DNA of 64,000 nt from Voacanga thouarsii (GCA_026120185.1 JANUWF010001659.1:4340001-4404000); one strand, 5' to 3'. Shown: positions 1 to 11,654, counted from the first letter of the stretch. The notes: a model not told the origin generated them from the letters alone. Made by a program: numbers and translations.

Positions 1-213
1 GGTATAGACTAAGGACAATACACATTAATGTGAACAAGGCCTAATATCTCATTGGCACTATTAGCCTTTTAGGTGAATGACCTTTTGGTCATTTTTCCCA
101 TAAGGCAGGATTCACATTGAGGCCAACTTTCCAATCTAGCCTGATGGCCCATCATGGATTAACCTCTGAATCCTGATTGAATTAATATGTACCAACCTTA
201 GATGCCAAAAATA
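1..213 (-). pseudogene. Ty1/copia GAG-pre-integrase domain, cut by window edge
   Basis: Reading leftwards, the translation begins with a match to the copia pre-integrase zinc-binding region: a WHLRLVHIN stretch (normally WHLRLGH), then an RIQRLIHDGP segment and, after a frame change, an EKMTKRSFT-like stretch, which corresponds to the C-E-S-C-x-x-G-K-M-T-K block of copia integrases. In-frame stops (for example after DGPSG) and frame changes show it is dead. It is colinear with the protease and gag remnants to its right, so the three are one minus-strand polyprotein. The integrase core would lie beyond the left edge of the window. Family assignment to Ty1/copia is firm; the lineage was not determined. 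Confidence 0.75.
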
Positions 214-458
214 TGAGTCATTAACATTGGTCTTTTCTCTTCTTACTTAAAGGTTCAGATTAAGAGTTATTTATTCGATTACTTGAAGGATTTAAAAAGA
301 ATAAGTTTTCATGCATGTGCCTTGTACATAAAACTTCTCTATTTCTACTGATAGTAATACCATAATAGAAAGAAATAGAATTCCTTGATTTATTATCTTT
401 GCAAGTGAAATCAAATTCTGTCTAAAACAGGGTACATATAAAATATCCTTCAAAATAA

Positions 459-660
459 CTACTCAATTACAATAAAAAAAAAAACAAGATCTAGCTCTCC
501 CACTGCAAGGGCCCATACTTGTGCTGCATTTCCTACTCGTAGTCCATGCTCGCCCTTCTGGAGTCTTTTTATCTTCCTAAACCCCTGCAAGGAGTTACAG
601 ATATAATCAGTGGCTCCAGAATCAGCAATCCAAGTAGATGTTGATCCAATCATTGAAACT
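459..660 (-). pseudogene. Ty1/copia aspartic protease remnant
   Basis: The translation contains STWIADSGATDYIC, the catalytic D-S-G-A motif of copia proteases with its preceding tryptophan. After about 40 further residues the frame closes in a run of low-complexity sequence. In an intact element this protease would cut the gag-pol polyprotein inside the virus-like particle. The motif itself is intact (D, S, G, A all present), but the flanking frame is short and disconnected from gag by a stop in the zinc knuckle. Confidence 0.8.
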
Positions 661-699
661 GACTCTAGATAGAGAACAATACCTGTAGTGTTTTTCTTG

Positions 700-1450
700 G
701 CCTGAAGCTTTGGACACTATTTTTTACAGTGTCCCTTCAGCCCGCACTTGAAGCACATGCCCTTGGGCTTGTTGGGCTTGTTCTTAGGCTAGGCCGATAC
801 GTTTCCCTTCTTCTTCTTGAACTTTCTAGGCTTGGGCTCAATTCTGGAAAAAGAAGCCCTAGCAATCATAGATTTGGACTGTGGCTTCATGACCTTCTTT
901 ACCACCTGGAGAACTTTCATTAACTCAATCAAACTCATGTTTGACTTGTTCATGTTATAATTTAACATGACCTGAGTAAAAGAGTCTGGAAGAGATTCGA
1001 GAACTATGTCTACTTGGCTCTCAGGGCTAATAACAACCCCTAAGACTTCTGCTTCCTCGAAAGCAGCAATCATTTTGAGTATATGCTCTCTAACTGATGC
1101 TCCCTCGGCTATCTTAGTGTTGATAATCATCCTAAGAGCCTCCTGCCTTGCAACCCGGCTCTTATCTATGGACATCATAGCAAGTGATTGGCTAATGTCG
1201 TACGTAGTGGCCATATGCTCGTGTTTAGACTGGAGTACATGAGACATGGAGGCCAACATATAGCAACGAGCCATCTCATTGGCCTTCTTCTATGCTTTCT
1301 CATCCTCTTGCTCTTCAGCAGTGGAACCTCCCCAATAACAGGGTAGGTTTCATACAGGACATACTTACACTTCTTAATAGTGAGTATTATGTCCAAGTTC
1401 CTTTTTCAGTGCACATAATTTGGGCCCTGTTAACTACTTCTCTCAGAGAA
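700..1450 (-). pseudogene. Ty1/copia gag (nucleocapsid) remnant
   Basis: This is the capsid/nucleocapsid part of a copia polyprotein. The N-terminal segment reads GPNYVH, stop, KRNLDIILTIKKCKYVL, where relatives have a tryptophan at the stop (TGG to TGA). After a frame change near 1260 comes a 161-residue open stretch with the typical ARCYMLASMS, EGASVREHILKM and LESLPDSF segments of the copia gag domain. It ends in a basic KPRKFKKKKG stretch. Further left, around 716-752, lies a CCHC zinc knuckle (CFKCGLKGHC) interrupted by a stop just before its last cysteine. At least one frameshift and two stops make it non-functional. The leader and primer site upstream belong to the same element. Confidence 0.85.
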
Positions 1451-3262
1451 TAACGACCAAAGGACTAAAAGAACCTCCACAAACCATTTCTAAAAAATCA
1501 AAAATAAAAGAAAACTTAGTTTGTGAAAAAAATAAAAATAATTTGTGAACTTTGTCCTCATATTAAATCCGATAATAGTTAACCATATCACTATTATCTT
1601 TCATATGATTAGTGTGGCTCTTAGAAAAACTGACATAGCTTATTGGGAATATTAATAGTTTCCTAAGCAAAGTATATTAACTACCATAAATTAATTTCCC
1701 TTCTAGGTAATAATCTAGAAGATAACTCCATCGTATGATTACTGTTTATTCTCATTTCCTATGGACATTCCTCGCATTATAACCTTCAACGGGGCTGGCC
1801 GATTATAGCACGTGCCCTGGGTTATTAATTACATCCATCCATTAGTTTTAGATCCTTGTGGTATTCCCATCCTATACGGGTTCACTCCCAGGGTGAGGTG
1901 AGAGGACCCACGATCTCTAATGAGGATCGTGATGTAAGTTGTGGGGCCCTTAGAACACTTCTCCCACTTAGTCTTTTAAAATAAGGGTTAAAGAAAATAT
2001 CCTTTTGAAAAAATCCCATTAAGTATCCCTTAACTCTCTGTAAAATATCTAAATTCATAAATCTCTATGTTAAGGTAAATATCCTTTAAGAGATTTTCTA
2101 TGAATTTTTTTTACACAGTTAGGAACTTAATGATTTCCAAAAATTTCCTTTTAAATATTCTAGAGACATTAGTCTTAAGTTTAATTTGACAAAAACAATT
2201 TTCTAGTGCAAAAAATAAAACAAAAATGGCTTTCCATTTTAACTTACAAAAATATCTAAATCTAAAATATTTTCTATGTCAAAGAATAAATCCTTTGAGA
2301 AAATATCCAAGGATTAATTTTTGTCCAAGTTAAAAATAACCATTTTTTTAATTTGAAAAATATTTTTCTTGTCATAAATTTTCCAAAGACTTTTGGTCTT
2401 TGAAAAAATGAGCACATAGGGTACAAAAAGAAATAAACATGCTAGAAAATGATAAACATTTTTATGCTTTTCTATTCTTTTTACCTGAGTGTCCAAATAA
2501 TTGAATTAAACACACTAATTAATTAATGGTCTTGTTTAATCCTAAATTTCCTTTACTATTATTTTTCATACAAAATATTCAAAGAATATTAACTATTGCA
2601 ATAAAAATAACTTCACCTGGTATGGGACCAAAAAAAAAAAAAAAATTCCCGTTGGTCCAGTGCACCCGCCATATTGGATCATAGCCCATGGGAAAAACCC
2701 ATGGACCGCAATTCGGGCGGGTGCTCGTGACTCGGGTCCTCATGTAGTAGCTTCTATGCTGCTGCTTGGTTTCCTCACAGAAATCAGGCTTGCATGATGA
2801 AGCCTATGCTTTCGCAAGGAAACCATCCTCATACGTGCCATGGAACCAAGGCCAACTTGGGCCCAGTCGTGGCTCAAAGCCGTGGCTGGAATGAAGGGCT
2901 TCGACTCCTCTCACATTTTGCAACTTGGCTCAGCCTCGGCAGCTGGGCTTCATGGCTCAGCTGCAACAGTGACCTTCATCTCCAAGTTTCTCTGTGTGTT
3001 GCAGAACATCTGGGTCTCGATTTTTTCATGTGATTTCAACCAAAACTCATCCAAAACAATCCTTAAATGCCTATGCCTTTAATTATAGGATTACACGAAC
3101 GCTATGAAAGCTTCAAAAATAACTTTTACAATATTCCTATGTCTCAACCGTTAGACTTATAGAGAAACTACCCATACCAGAAAACAGGAAGGATCACTGA
3201 TTTTAATCATTTTACCAGTTTTATTCACTAACATGCAACCTATGTTTGCAAAAACCTTCATT
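1451..3262 (-). other. Long untranslated leader of the minus-strand copia element
   Basis: This stretch lies between the tRNA-Met-type primer site and the copia gag, and I see no gag-like or pol-like coding in it. It is AT-rich, with one GC-richer block around 2650-3010 and a run of 16 A (2630-2645) on the plus strand. Small open frames here have no recognisable domain. A leader of about 1.8 kb is long but is known in some plant copia lineages. Its assignment rests on position between the primer site and gag. Confidence 0.5.
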
Positions 3263-3273
3263 CTCTGATACCA
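3263..3273 (-). promoter_or_regulatory. Primer-binding site, tRNA-iMet type (copia)
   Basis: The minus strand reads TTGGTATCAGAG, complementary to the 3' end of the plant initiator methionine tRNA, the standard primer of plant copia and many gypsy elements. It faces the gag remnant to the left. The 5' LTR of this element should start immediately to the right, but only about 190 bp separate the site from the start of an oppositely oriented copia LTR. Confidence 0.7.
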
Positions 3274-3284
3274 ATTGAAGGTTA

Positions 3285-3465
3285 ATATGGCAAAAACGAA
3301 GAACCAAAGCATGCTACAGAGCATGTGATGAAAATTGTTCACCTTTGAGTTTCCTCATTGGTCTAAGGGGTGCCAATGCCTCTGTGACAGTCTTTAGAAG
3401 ATACTTAGACACCATACTGGTGGGCACCTATAGACTCACTTAATCTTAGAGTGCAAGTGGGGGAC
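3285..3465 (+). mobile_element. 3' tail and polypurine tract of a plus-strand copia element
   Basis: The segment just left of the plus-strand copia LTR ends in a purine-rich tract, CAAGTGGGGGA (3454-3464), the place where plus-strand DNA synthesis is primed before a 3' LTR. It has the appearance of the non-coding tail that follows copia RNase H. No RNase H coding can be read, so only the last 200 bp or so of the internal domain survive next to the minus-strand element's primer site. Confidence 0.55.
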
Positions 3466-4817
3466 TCTTGGGATGTATGCCCTCTTAAAGTACGTTTCTG
3501 ATGTAATTTTTAATTTGTATTAATAAAATTTTTATTCTCATAAATTATTTTTGAATACTTCTTTACTTTTGTACACATTATCATTGGAAAAGACCCATTG
3601 TGTTTCAGTAAATAGTCAATGTATATGGAGCTCTTTCACAGTAAAGTATCGACTATAGGTTACTTAACACATAAACTATCATTCTTAATCGATTAATAAG
3701 AATAGGAATCTAATCATGGTATGACTATTGTGCTATTAATTCTAATTATAGAATAGCTTACCTTTAGCCAATTAGTATTCCTCTTATTTCATAACACAAG
3801 CATATTTGAAATATGTAGAACTAGATCTATATTAGTGGTTTCTAAATGTACTATGTGGTAGAAACCTAGACTACTACTGCTACAGCGTGGACTTGTACTC
3901 TACAACTTGAGTATGAGTTGGTGATTTGATGAAGCTGGAAGTATATGCTTTGGTATACTATAGTTGAGGTTCTTTAGTAGGACTAATATACTTGTATTTT
4001 GGGTATATGTAACTAGTTAGTTAAGACAGACTTGCACAACATAGCTTCTACACTATATCGCCCCTTGTGGTTGTCAGAATGATCTAATTATCCTTGGAAA
4101 ACATAACTTGGATATTTGATTTATGGTAGCTCCATTGGAAAGCAAAAATATCCTAGAAGTCGTGGATCATTGGATTAGAAGTCTAAGGATAGTAGAAATA
4201 TATTAGAGTGATGTTAGTACACTTCTTCCTCTCTAAATACAGGGCGATGTGTAGAAGGGTATTTTAGTAATTTTACCTGTAGATCGAAGACATAGCCGAC
4301 GCAACGTTGTCCTTGGGGTCAATATTTCTTTATGGTGACATTATGAAATATTTAAAAAGTAAAATACAACTATTTATATAGCAGTGGTATTTGGGTTATT
4401 TTAGTCACCAAGGCAATGTGACTTTTTGGTCCTTGGTATAGCCCGTAAGTCCTAGTTAATTTTGGGTTGAGGAAATGGTTTCAGTTAAAAAGGATTTTAT
4501 TTTATTTAGAATGTCCAATTTATTTTTTGACGGGAATAAAATAAAAAAAGAGAGAAATTAAATTAAATTTATTATCTAGTTTAATTGATTAATTAATTAT
4601 TCATGGACCTAAGCCCAGATTGAATAATTAGAAAATTAACCTAGGTCTAAACTTGACAAAAATGCTTAAATAATTGTTTTAGTTCATTTGGACTCATTAA
4701 TTATTTATTGCGCTATATTTATAGTCCATAAAATAAATAATTAATGGTTATTATTTTGGGCTCATTAGGTCCAGAAAAATAATAAATAATTAATAGCCCA
4801 ATAGCCTGAACTAAAAG
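3466..4817 (+). mobile_element. Copia LTR, first part (interrupted by gypsy-1)
   Basis: The LTR starts with TCTTGGGATGTATGCCCTC, a decayed version of the TGTTGG...ATGCCCTAG start of Angela/SIRE-like copia LTRs, right after a polypurine tract, which makes it a 3' LTR. It continues through AT-rich sequence to the last base before gypsy-1. The LTR resumes on the other side of gypsy-1, and the 5-bp duplication AAAAG at both junctions shows the interruption directly. Total LTR length is about 1.9 kb if the second part ends near 18835. Confidence 0.7.
4813..4817. repeat. Target-site duplication of gypsy-1, left copy (AAAAG)
   Basis: AAAAG directly precedes the terminal TGTAAC of the left LTR. The identical AAAAG directly follows the terminal TTTCACA of the right LTR (18315-18319). 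A perfect 5-bp duplication is what Ty3/gypsy integrase leaves and fixes both ends of the element. Confidence 0.95.
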
Positions 4818-4874
4818 TGTAACACCACACTACCTGGGCCCAACAGGGCCGGGGATGTCGCCCCGTCCAAAGGA

Positions 4875-4890
4875 CAAGGGGTCTTTATAA
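4875..4890 (-). promoter_or_regulatory. TATA-like motif in gypsy-1 3' LTR
   Basis: The minus strand reads TTATAAAGACCCCTTG, about 72 bp before the LTR end. The same motif is found at nearly the same distance from the LTR end in the gypsy-2 family, which is otherwise different in sequence, so it looks functional. As the core promoter it would leave a U3 of nearly 4 kb and a very short R-U5. Confidence 0.5.
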
Positions 4891-7800
4891 CTAGGACATA
4901 CAATCAACATATTGGAATAAAAATAATAATTTAAACTTAAATCTTATTATATCCTAATAATTCAAAAACAAATCCAGAATAAAATTATTCACTCTCAGCT
5001 CCCGAAGCATTACACAAAAATAAATAATAACATTTCTTCCAAGGCAAGCAAAAACTAGCTACTCATCCCCATAGTAGGATCGGCCTGAAATCATGGTAAA
5101 ACGGGTGATGAGACAAAAATCTCAGTAAGTCCATGTGTGCTTTGAGTGTCTAGTGAAAACAATTCGTGAATGTAAAGTATAAAATCTTCATAAGAGAAAT
5201 ACTGGTAAGCAATAAACAATAGTCAAAATCAAGAGTGGTGTTTTGCCATATAGATACAATAAAATCAGCCGCTCAAAAGTGGTCATGGGTTACCACACGT
5301 TGGGCCCCATAACCAGCCAGAATGCCACACTTTGTGCAGATTGACAAAAGGTAGGAGATCGGCCTACCGAGCAAGATACTCATCCTTTTTTATACATAAA
5401 CAACAACCGGTTGTCCATTCCGGCAACACACAGTCACTTGACTAAAAAACTGCTAGCTTGGACTGGCACAACCTACTGGACTGACATCCTATCCAGGAAG
5501 GACTTACCCCTCAGAGGTGGCCACCTACTGAGAGACTCACCCAAACCCTTCAAAGACTAGTCCTAGCAGTCCACCCTTTTTGAGATAAAATAAAATAAAG
5601 ATTTTCAACAGCTGACCTAACCCTTCTTGGGATAAATACAAGCCATAATTAATCTCAAGCTAAAATCCACTTTCACAAATAAAACTAGCTCAACTCACTA
5701 TAACCATGATCCTAGTGTCCCAAGCTTTAAGGCCAGACAATAAATAAAAAGGTTTTATAAGCTAAGTCTAATTTGATATTAAAGTAATTAGGGTTTGGGG
5801 AAATAGGTACTATTAAGTTGAAGGTTTAAATTTTACTAAGAATAAATTAGAGTTTATTTGAAGAAGAGTCCTAGGTGGTATTAGGCAAAATAATGATTTA
5901 TTAATAATTAATTGTTTGAAAATAATTTATAACTAAAATTAGTTGAAAATAAATTTTAATGGGTCTTGATTGGAAGATAATAAATAAATTTTAACAGGTT
6001 TTGATTAAAAGATAAAAATTGAAAGATAATAAATTGTAATGGTATTTATGAATACAAGACTTACAAAATTAATATTTTAATTATTATGATTATTTATATA
6101 AAAGGCTTTATTTGATATTATAATTGTATATAATATCTATATATATTATTTCTTGAAATAAAAGCTATCATTTATTTGACTAAAATATCCTTATTATATA
6201 TAATAATCCAAGTCTACCATCCTAGGGCTTTTGAATTTACTAGCAAAAAATTGTAATATTAAAAATTTTATTGATGAAATAAAATTAGCTTAGGGACAAC
6301 TAGATCATGATCATATTTCTATTGCTAACCACAATCATGAACATATACTCCACTTGAATTCATCAAATCATCCAAATCATGAATAAATGCATGGATCAAA
6401 ATTTACCAAGACATGATCCAACCTCTACTAGCATAAATATAATCATGGCTTTAACAATCATACAAGAATATAAATCATATTCACCATAGGTGACATAATC
6501 TCTAACATGCTGGATCACACAACCCATTCACGAATGGAGACATGCATTAAACCCTAAAACCACCATACAATCAACCAAGACAATCAACTCATGCATCAAT
6601 CCTATCTCTATCATATACACACATTTATTCATGCTTCAATCTCAACTCATCACAACAATACATGCTCAACCCTCAAACATAATCCATCTCCTTTCAATAT
6701 CACCCTAGAGACATGAATCTAGAATTTAAAAAGAGAGTTGAAGGGGCTTACTTGATTGATGAGAACCTTGAAGGAATTTCGAATAGATCTCAACTCCTAG
6801 AAGACTAGATTCGTGCAAGAGAGATGAAGAAAGCAGGGCCATTGTTGAAGAAATCATTCAGCCAAGAGAGAGGGGTATTCGGCCAAGAGAGAGAAAAAGA
6901 GAGAGAGAAAAGAAAAGAACACAGTCCATTAGCGTGCTATACACATATATATTCTTTAGAGATTGAGGATTAGTGGAGATGAAGTTGATTGAACAAGTTT
7001 ACCTTGAAGGTGTTCTTGAGCCTTCACAAAAATACTGGTTTTTGATCCAAGAGAGAGATTTGAATTTTGGAGTTTGATGTTAAAAGTGGTATGGATGGAT
7101 TCACGGTAGTGAGTAGATGAAATATGGATTTTTTTTTGAAGAAGATTGAAGTGGTTTGGAGTGGTATTAGGCGTATGGAACTAGTAGGCATTCTTGGTGT
7201 TCTATGTGTGCTTGAAGGTTGAAAAGAATGGAGAGATTTTGATTGAGGCTGCCGAAGTTCTGTGGGATTGTAGTGGCTGAATTGTTTGAACGGTTTTGGT
7301 AGATGATTTTTCTGGTTTGAAAGGAAAATGAAGGGCTGGTTGTTGATATCCTAAAAGAATATTTTTGGGAATCAAATTTGGAAACAAATATGGCAAGAAG
7401 ATCTTTGATCAATGGAGAGCTTTTTGGAAGCTGTAATGGCCGACTGCTGCTCAGTGTTTTTGCTGGATGAAAGCTGGTTGAAGAAGCTTAATGGTGGCCA
7501 AAAGGAGGGGGTACAATGGTGAAGGAAGGTCTGGTTGTTTAAGGGATATTTTATAGAAGCTTACTAAATTAGGATTGTTGGAATTTTGGTCTTCAATCAA
7601 GGCTTGATTGGAGTAGTAATAGTTGGAGATATTTTAAGGGCAGCCATGACTAGTTTTTTGAGCAAAGTGTTGGGGAAGACAATGGAGTTTAGTCCATGGC
7701 TGTTCAAGAGAGGTTTGAACAGAAAGATGAGGGAGTTTCGGTCAGGGCTGGAAAAGGAAACAAAGCTAGAAAATTTTGTACAGAATTTCACAAGCTGCTG

Positions 7801-8554
7801 GAATTTTTTGGGCAGCTTTTGCTGCCATTTTCTAGTCAATTTGCAGATGATTTGATGGGGCATTTAGAAGTCTTTCAAAACTGGTTTCCAGCTTTCTTCA
7901 TGGAGGAAAAATGTGGCTAAGGTGCTAGGAGAAAACTGGAAGAAAACAGTTTGGTTTAAGCTAACCTATATTGCGATTTTGCCAGAAAATTTTCTGGTTT
8001 TGCACAGCATTTGTGCAGTCCGAATTTGGCCAGAAAATTTTAGATTTCAAGCTGGTAAAAAGGGACATTTTCTGGCAACATTTGGGAGGGAATGATGGCT
8101 GAAAATTTCGACACTTTGAATGCACAAGAAGCTGAAAAAATTCCAGATTACTTCATGAAGGAAAATGAACATAGCTAAAGTGGAGTTTTGAAGGTTTACT
8201 ATGGAGATTAATTCTCTTGGGAACCATCCCCAATTCCTACACAATTTCGGTCCATAAGATGTCTTGCACTTAGACATTTTGATCCTTCAAAGCCACAACA
8301 CTTTGCTGGAATTTTTTTTTTTCTAGAATGAAATTAGCTTGAATAAATTGAACCACTTAAGAAATTGAGAAGTAAGGAAAACTAAGGATCAAGAGGGGTA
8401 TGAATTCCCTAAGAAATTTTTGTAGGGTACAAGAGTTGGATTAGGGTACTCCTATCATGTCTCCCTTAGGACATCACATTTACCCTTCTCTAGAGCACTC
8501 AAGGTCGAAAGTACAACCTTCCCAAACAAAAGTAAAATTTAATCATGCTAAAAC

Positions 8555-8625
8555 TCCAATGATGGAATTTGAACCCAAGACCTCAAGAATTAATTCCAAA
8601 GCTCTAACCACTAAACCACAATAAC
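8555..8625 (-). repeat. tRNA-derived (SINE-like) segment in gypsy-1 3' LTR
   Basis: The minus strand contains TGGTTTAGTGG (8608-8618), which fits the pol III box A. About 32 bp later it has GGTTCAAATTCC (8564-8575), which fits box B with one extra base. The spacing is that of a tRNA or a plant tRNA-derived SINE head. The expected acceptor stem does not pair, so this is not a tRNA gene. The same segment is in the other LTR, so it was in the LTR before this insertion. Confidence 0.5.
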
Positions 8626-8871
8626 TCTTGTTCTTAATTTCTCTCTAAAATATTTTTCCTATTTAATCCTCAAGCTATCTCCCTATTTTCACCTCAAGAA
8701 AAAATTATCATTTTGCCCTTCTTACTCAATAAACATAATTAAGCCCTCGAGACTATAAAACACCAATCCAAAGCACATAAAATCATATAAAAATATATTT
8801 AAACATGCAATAAAATATGATATGCATCCCAACCCCCTTATTCTATGGTTGGTTTCGACTGGGGTTTCACA

Positions 8872-8886
8872 TCCACCCCTCCTTAG
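8872..8886 (-). promoter_or_regulatory. Polypurine tract of gypsy-1
   Basis: The minus strand reads TAAGGAGGGGTGGA directly before the TGTGAAACC start of the 3' LTR. This is the normal position and composition of the primer for plus-strand DNA synthesis. Confidence 0.85.
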
Positions 8887-8892
8887 AAGAAT

Positions 8893-9075
8893 TTCGCCCC
8901 GAAATTCAAGCATACCTCTATTTCAGATTCCGTTTAACCCACTCTTCTAATTCCTATATGGCATCCTACATGCCGTGATGCTCCTACTGAACCTTGACTA
9001 TTGGTATCTGCTTGTTCCGAAGACTCTTGATACTACAGTCTAACATTCGCACGGACTTCTCCACATTGCTCAGAT
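8893..9075 (-). pseudogene. Gypsy-1 chromodomain remnant
   Basis: After the integrase C-terminus the frame reads VRMLDCSIKSLRNKQIPIVKVQ, then a stop where chromodomains of this type have the tryptophan of VLW. After that, in the same or a shifted frame, come HHGM and ELEEWV segments. This matches the CR-type chromodomain at the end of plant chromovirus integrases (RILDRKVK-x-LRNK-x-IPLVKVLW...HH...W-x-E-E). In live elements this module directs integration towards particular chromatin. Here the aromatic residue at the stop is lost, along with the rest of the reading frame. Confidence 0.75.
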
Positions 9076-10240
9076 CGGGTTGCAACACTAATAGCTCGTT
9101 ATTCAGAACATGACCGGGATCAGCATTGTACTTCTTCAATTGTGACACATGGAACACATCATGAATTCCCGACAACCCATCTGGCAGGTCCAATCGGTAT
9201 GCTATCGGCCCAATCCTTTCCTTAATCAGGAACGGCCCCAAATACCTTAAATTTAGCTTTCCACCCTTCGAATGCTTTCAGATTCCCCTATTCGGCATCA
9301 ATCTTAGAAATATGTTGTCCCCGACTTGAAACTCCAACTCTCTCCGCCGGTTGTCCGCGTAGCTCTTCTGTCGGCTCTAAGCCGCCTTCAACCTTTCCCT
9401 GATCAATTTTTCTTTATCCAACTTCTCTTGGACACAGACTTATCCAGTTCTACTTATGTTACCATCTTTTGACCAACTCCAATACAGCGGTACCTGACAC
9501 TTGCGCCCATACAAAGCCTCATAGGGTGCCATCCCAATTAAAGCTTATAGCTATTGTTATATGATAGTTCCGCGTACAGTACACATTCTATCCATTTATC
9601 CTCAAAGTCCAAAACACAGGCTCTCAGCATATCTTCCAATATCTGTATAACCCTTTCTGACTACCCATCAGTTTGTGGATGCGCCGTCTACTGAATTTCA
9701 GACTCGACCCCATTGCTTCCTGAAACTTTCCCTAAAATCGAGATGTAAACCTCGGGTCTCGGTCAGACACTATGCTTGAAGACACTCTGTGCAGTCGGAC
9801 TATCTCTCGAACATAAGTATGAGCCAGCTTCTCCATAGAGTCTCTTACATTTACTGGTATGAAATGGACCGACTTGGTCAGTCGATCCACCACTACCCAT
9901 ATGGCGTCCTTCTGGGTCTTTGACATGGGAAGTCTAGTGACAAAATCCATAGTCACCTCCTCCCATTTCCATTTCGATATTGGCAATGGCTGCAGTAGTC
10001 CCACTAACTTCTTGTACTCTGCTTTAACTTTTGGTAGGTGAGATAGGTCGAGACATACTTGACCACATCTCGCTTCAGTCCAGGCCACCAATAGGCTCTC
10101 TTCAAGTCCTGATACATCTTGACTTCCCCCAGATGAATGGCGTACTTGCTCTTGTGCGCCTCTTCCAAAATTCTATCTTTTAATTGCTGCTATCCGAGTA
10201 CACACAACCAATCCCTAAAATGCAAAACTCCCGCATCGTT
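9076..10240 (-). pseudogene. Gypsy-1 integrase
   Basis: The domains are, in order: a zinc-binding N-terminal region in which the final CxxC reads YLTY (both cysteines changed, about 10033-10046); the catalytic core with TMDFVTRLP (first Asp), SDRDPRFTS (second Asp) and HPQTDG, stop, SERV (Glu); and a C-terminal GPF/Y-type segment, GPFLIKERIGPIAYRLDLP, followed by IHDVFHVSQLKKY. The stop in HPQTDG lies at 9661-9663 and replaces a CAG glutamine. Two reading frames are needed to follow the protein. All three acidic catalytic residues can still be read, but the protein cannot be made intact. Confidence 0.9.
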
Positions 10241-10368
10241 TTAACGAAATTCATTGCCTGGCCGCTTGAGCTCCTTGTCCTTGAAAAGTTGAAACTCGAC
10301 GTTGCTTTGCTGAGCTTCCACGATTTCCCATCTTAGATACAGTACCAACTTTAGATTACTAATAACAA

Positions 10369-11652
10369 TCATGTTCTCTTGCACTTCCACCCTTCTCTGT
10401 CCAACACATCCTGAACCACTTGAATTTCCTGCACTCTTAGCCTGGCCATACCGACTTTCCTGCTTAGGGCGTCCGCCACAACGTTGGCCTTCCCGGGATA
10501 GTAGTTGATCGGACAATGGTATTCTTCTAAAAATTCCATCCATCTTCGCTGCCTCAAGTTCAGATCCTTTTGAGTGAAGATATACTTTAGACTCTTGTAG
10601 TCGGTGAACACCTCATATTCGGCTCCGTACAGGTAGTGTCGCCATTTCTTTAGGGCGAACACAATAGCTACCAGCTCCAAATCATGAGTAGGATAGTTGA
10701 CTTCATGAGGTCTCAGTTTCCGAGAAGCGTAAGCGATCACCTTCCTGTCTTGCATCAATACTGCTCCCAATTCTTCTTTCGAGGCGTCAGTATACAGCGC
10801 GTAAGGCTTCCCTTCCTCTGGCAGACTCAATACTGGCACTGTCATTAATCTTCGCTTCAATTCTTGAAAACTTTTCTCGCATTTCTCGTTCCACACAAAT
10901 AGAACATCCTTTCTCAGCAGTCGGGTCATTGGTGATGCGAGCGTCGAAAACCCTTTGATAAACCTCCTGTAGTAACCAGCCAATCCCAAGAAACTTTAGA
11001 TCTTGGTGATATTCTCCGGTTGCTTCTAGTCTAACACCACTTCGACCTTTGCCGGGTCTACCTTCATTCCCTCCTTCGTCACCACATGGCCAAGGAATGC
11101 TATACTGTCCAACCAAAATTCGCACTCGCTAAACTTGGCATACAACTTATGCTCCTGAAGCTTCTCCAATATGAGCTTTAGATGCTCTGCATGCTCCTTT
11201 AGACTCTTGGAGTAAATCAAAATGTCGTCGATGAAGACCACCACGAACTTGTCCAGATAGGGTCGGAATACTCGGTGCATCAGGTCCATGAATACTGCTG
11301 GAGCATTGGTCACCTCGAACAGCAATACCATGAACTTATACTATGCATATCTGGTGTTGAAAGTCGCCTTGGGGATATCTGCCTCTTTTATTCGCACTTA
11401 GTAGTACTCTTGCCTCAGGTCCAACTTGGAGTAGCAACTGGACCCTTGCAACTGATTGAACAGCTCATCAATCAGTGGTAGGGGATACTTGTTCTTGATC
11501 ATCAAGTTGTTCAAACCCCGATAGTCGATGCATAGCCTCAGAGTTCCGTCCTTCTTCTTCACAAATAGCACAGGCACTACCCAGGGTAACATGCTAGGTC
11601 TGATGTAGCCTTGACTCACTAACTCCTCTACCTGTTCCTTCAACTCTTTCAA
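10369..11652 (-). pseudogene. Gypsy-1 reverse transcriptase and RNase H
   Basis: The RT shows [44 protein letters not shown] and the catalytic [10 protein letters not shown] (F-x-D-D, normal for gypsy). RNase H follows with [42 protein letters not shown] and ADALSRK, so all four acidic metal ligands are present. Both domains lie in one frame, but stops separate the RT halves (around 11390) and the RT/RNase H connection (around 11025). The upstream protease is in a different frame. The catalytic residues remain readable, which indicates moderate age. Confidence 0.93.
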
Positions 11653-11654
11653 CT

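Larger units (their letters stand above)
4818..8871 (-). repeat. Gypsy-1 3' LTR (about 4.05 kb)
   Basis: On the minus strand it starts TGTGAAACCCC and ends GGTGTTACA. It matches the right LTR along its whole length, apart from small indels such as an extra short duplicate around 6013-6030. The open frames of 60-90 codons within it recur in both LTRs but resemble no protein, so I treat the LTR as non-coding. It carries a tRNA-like box A/box B segment near its 5' end and a TATA-like motif about 70 bp from its 3' end. Confidence 0.93.

Noticed and set aside
7586..7920. Overlapping frames of 74-89 codons in gypsy-1 LTR, with counterparts at 17026-17534
   Set aside because: They recur only because the two LTRs are copies; frames are shifted and broken between copies and have no domain.
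8555..8625. True tRNA gene
   Set aside because: Boxes A and B fit, but the acceptor stem does not pair and box B has an extra base; kept only as tRNA-derived repeat.
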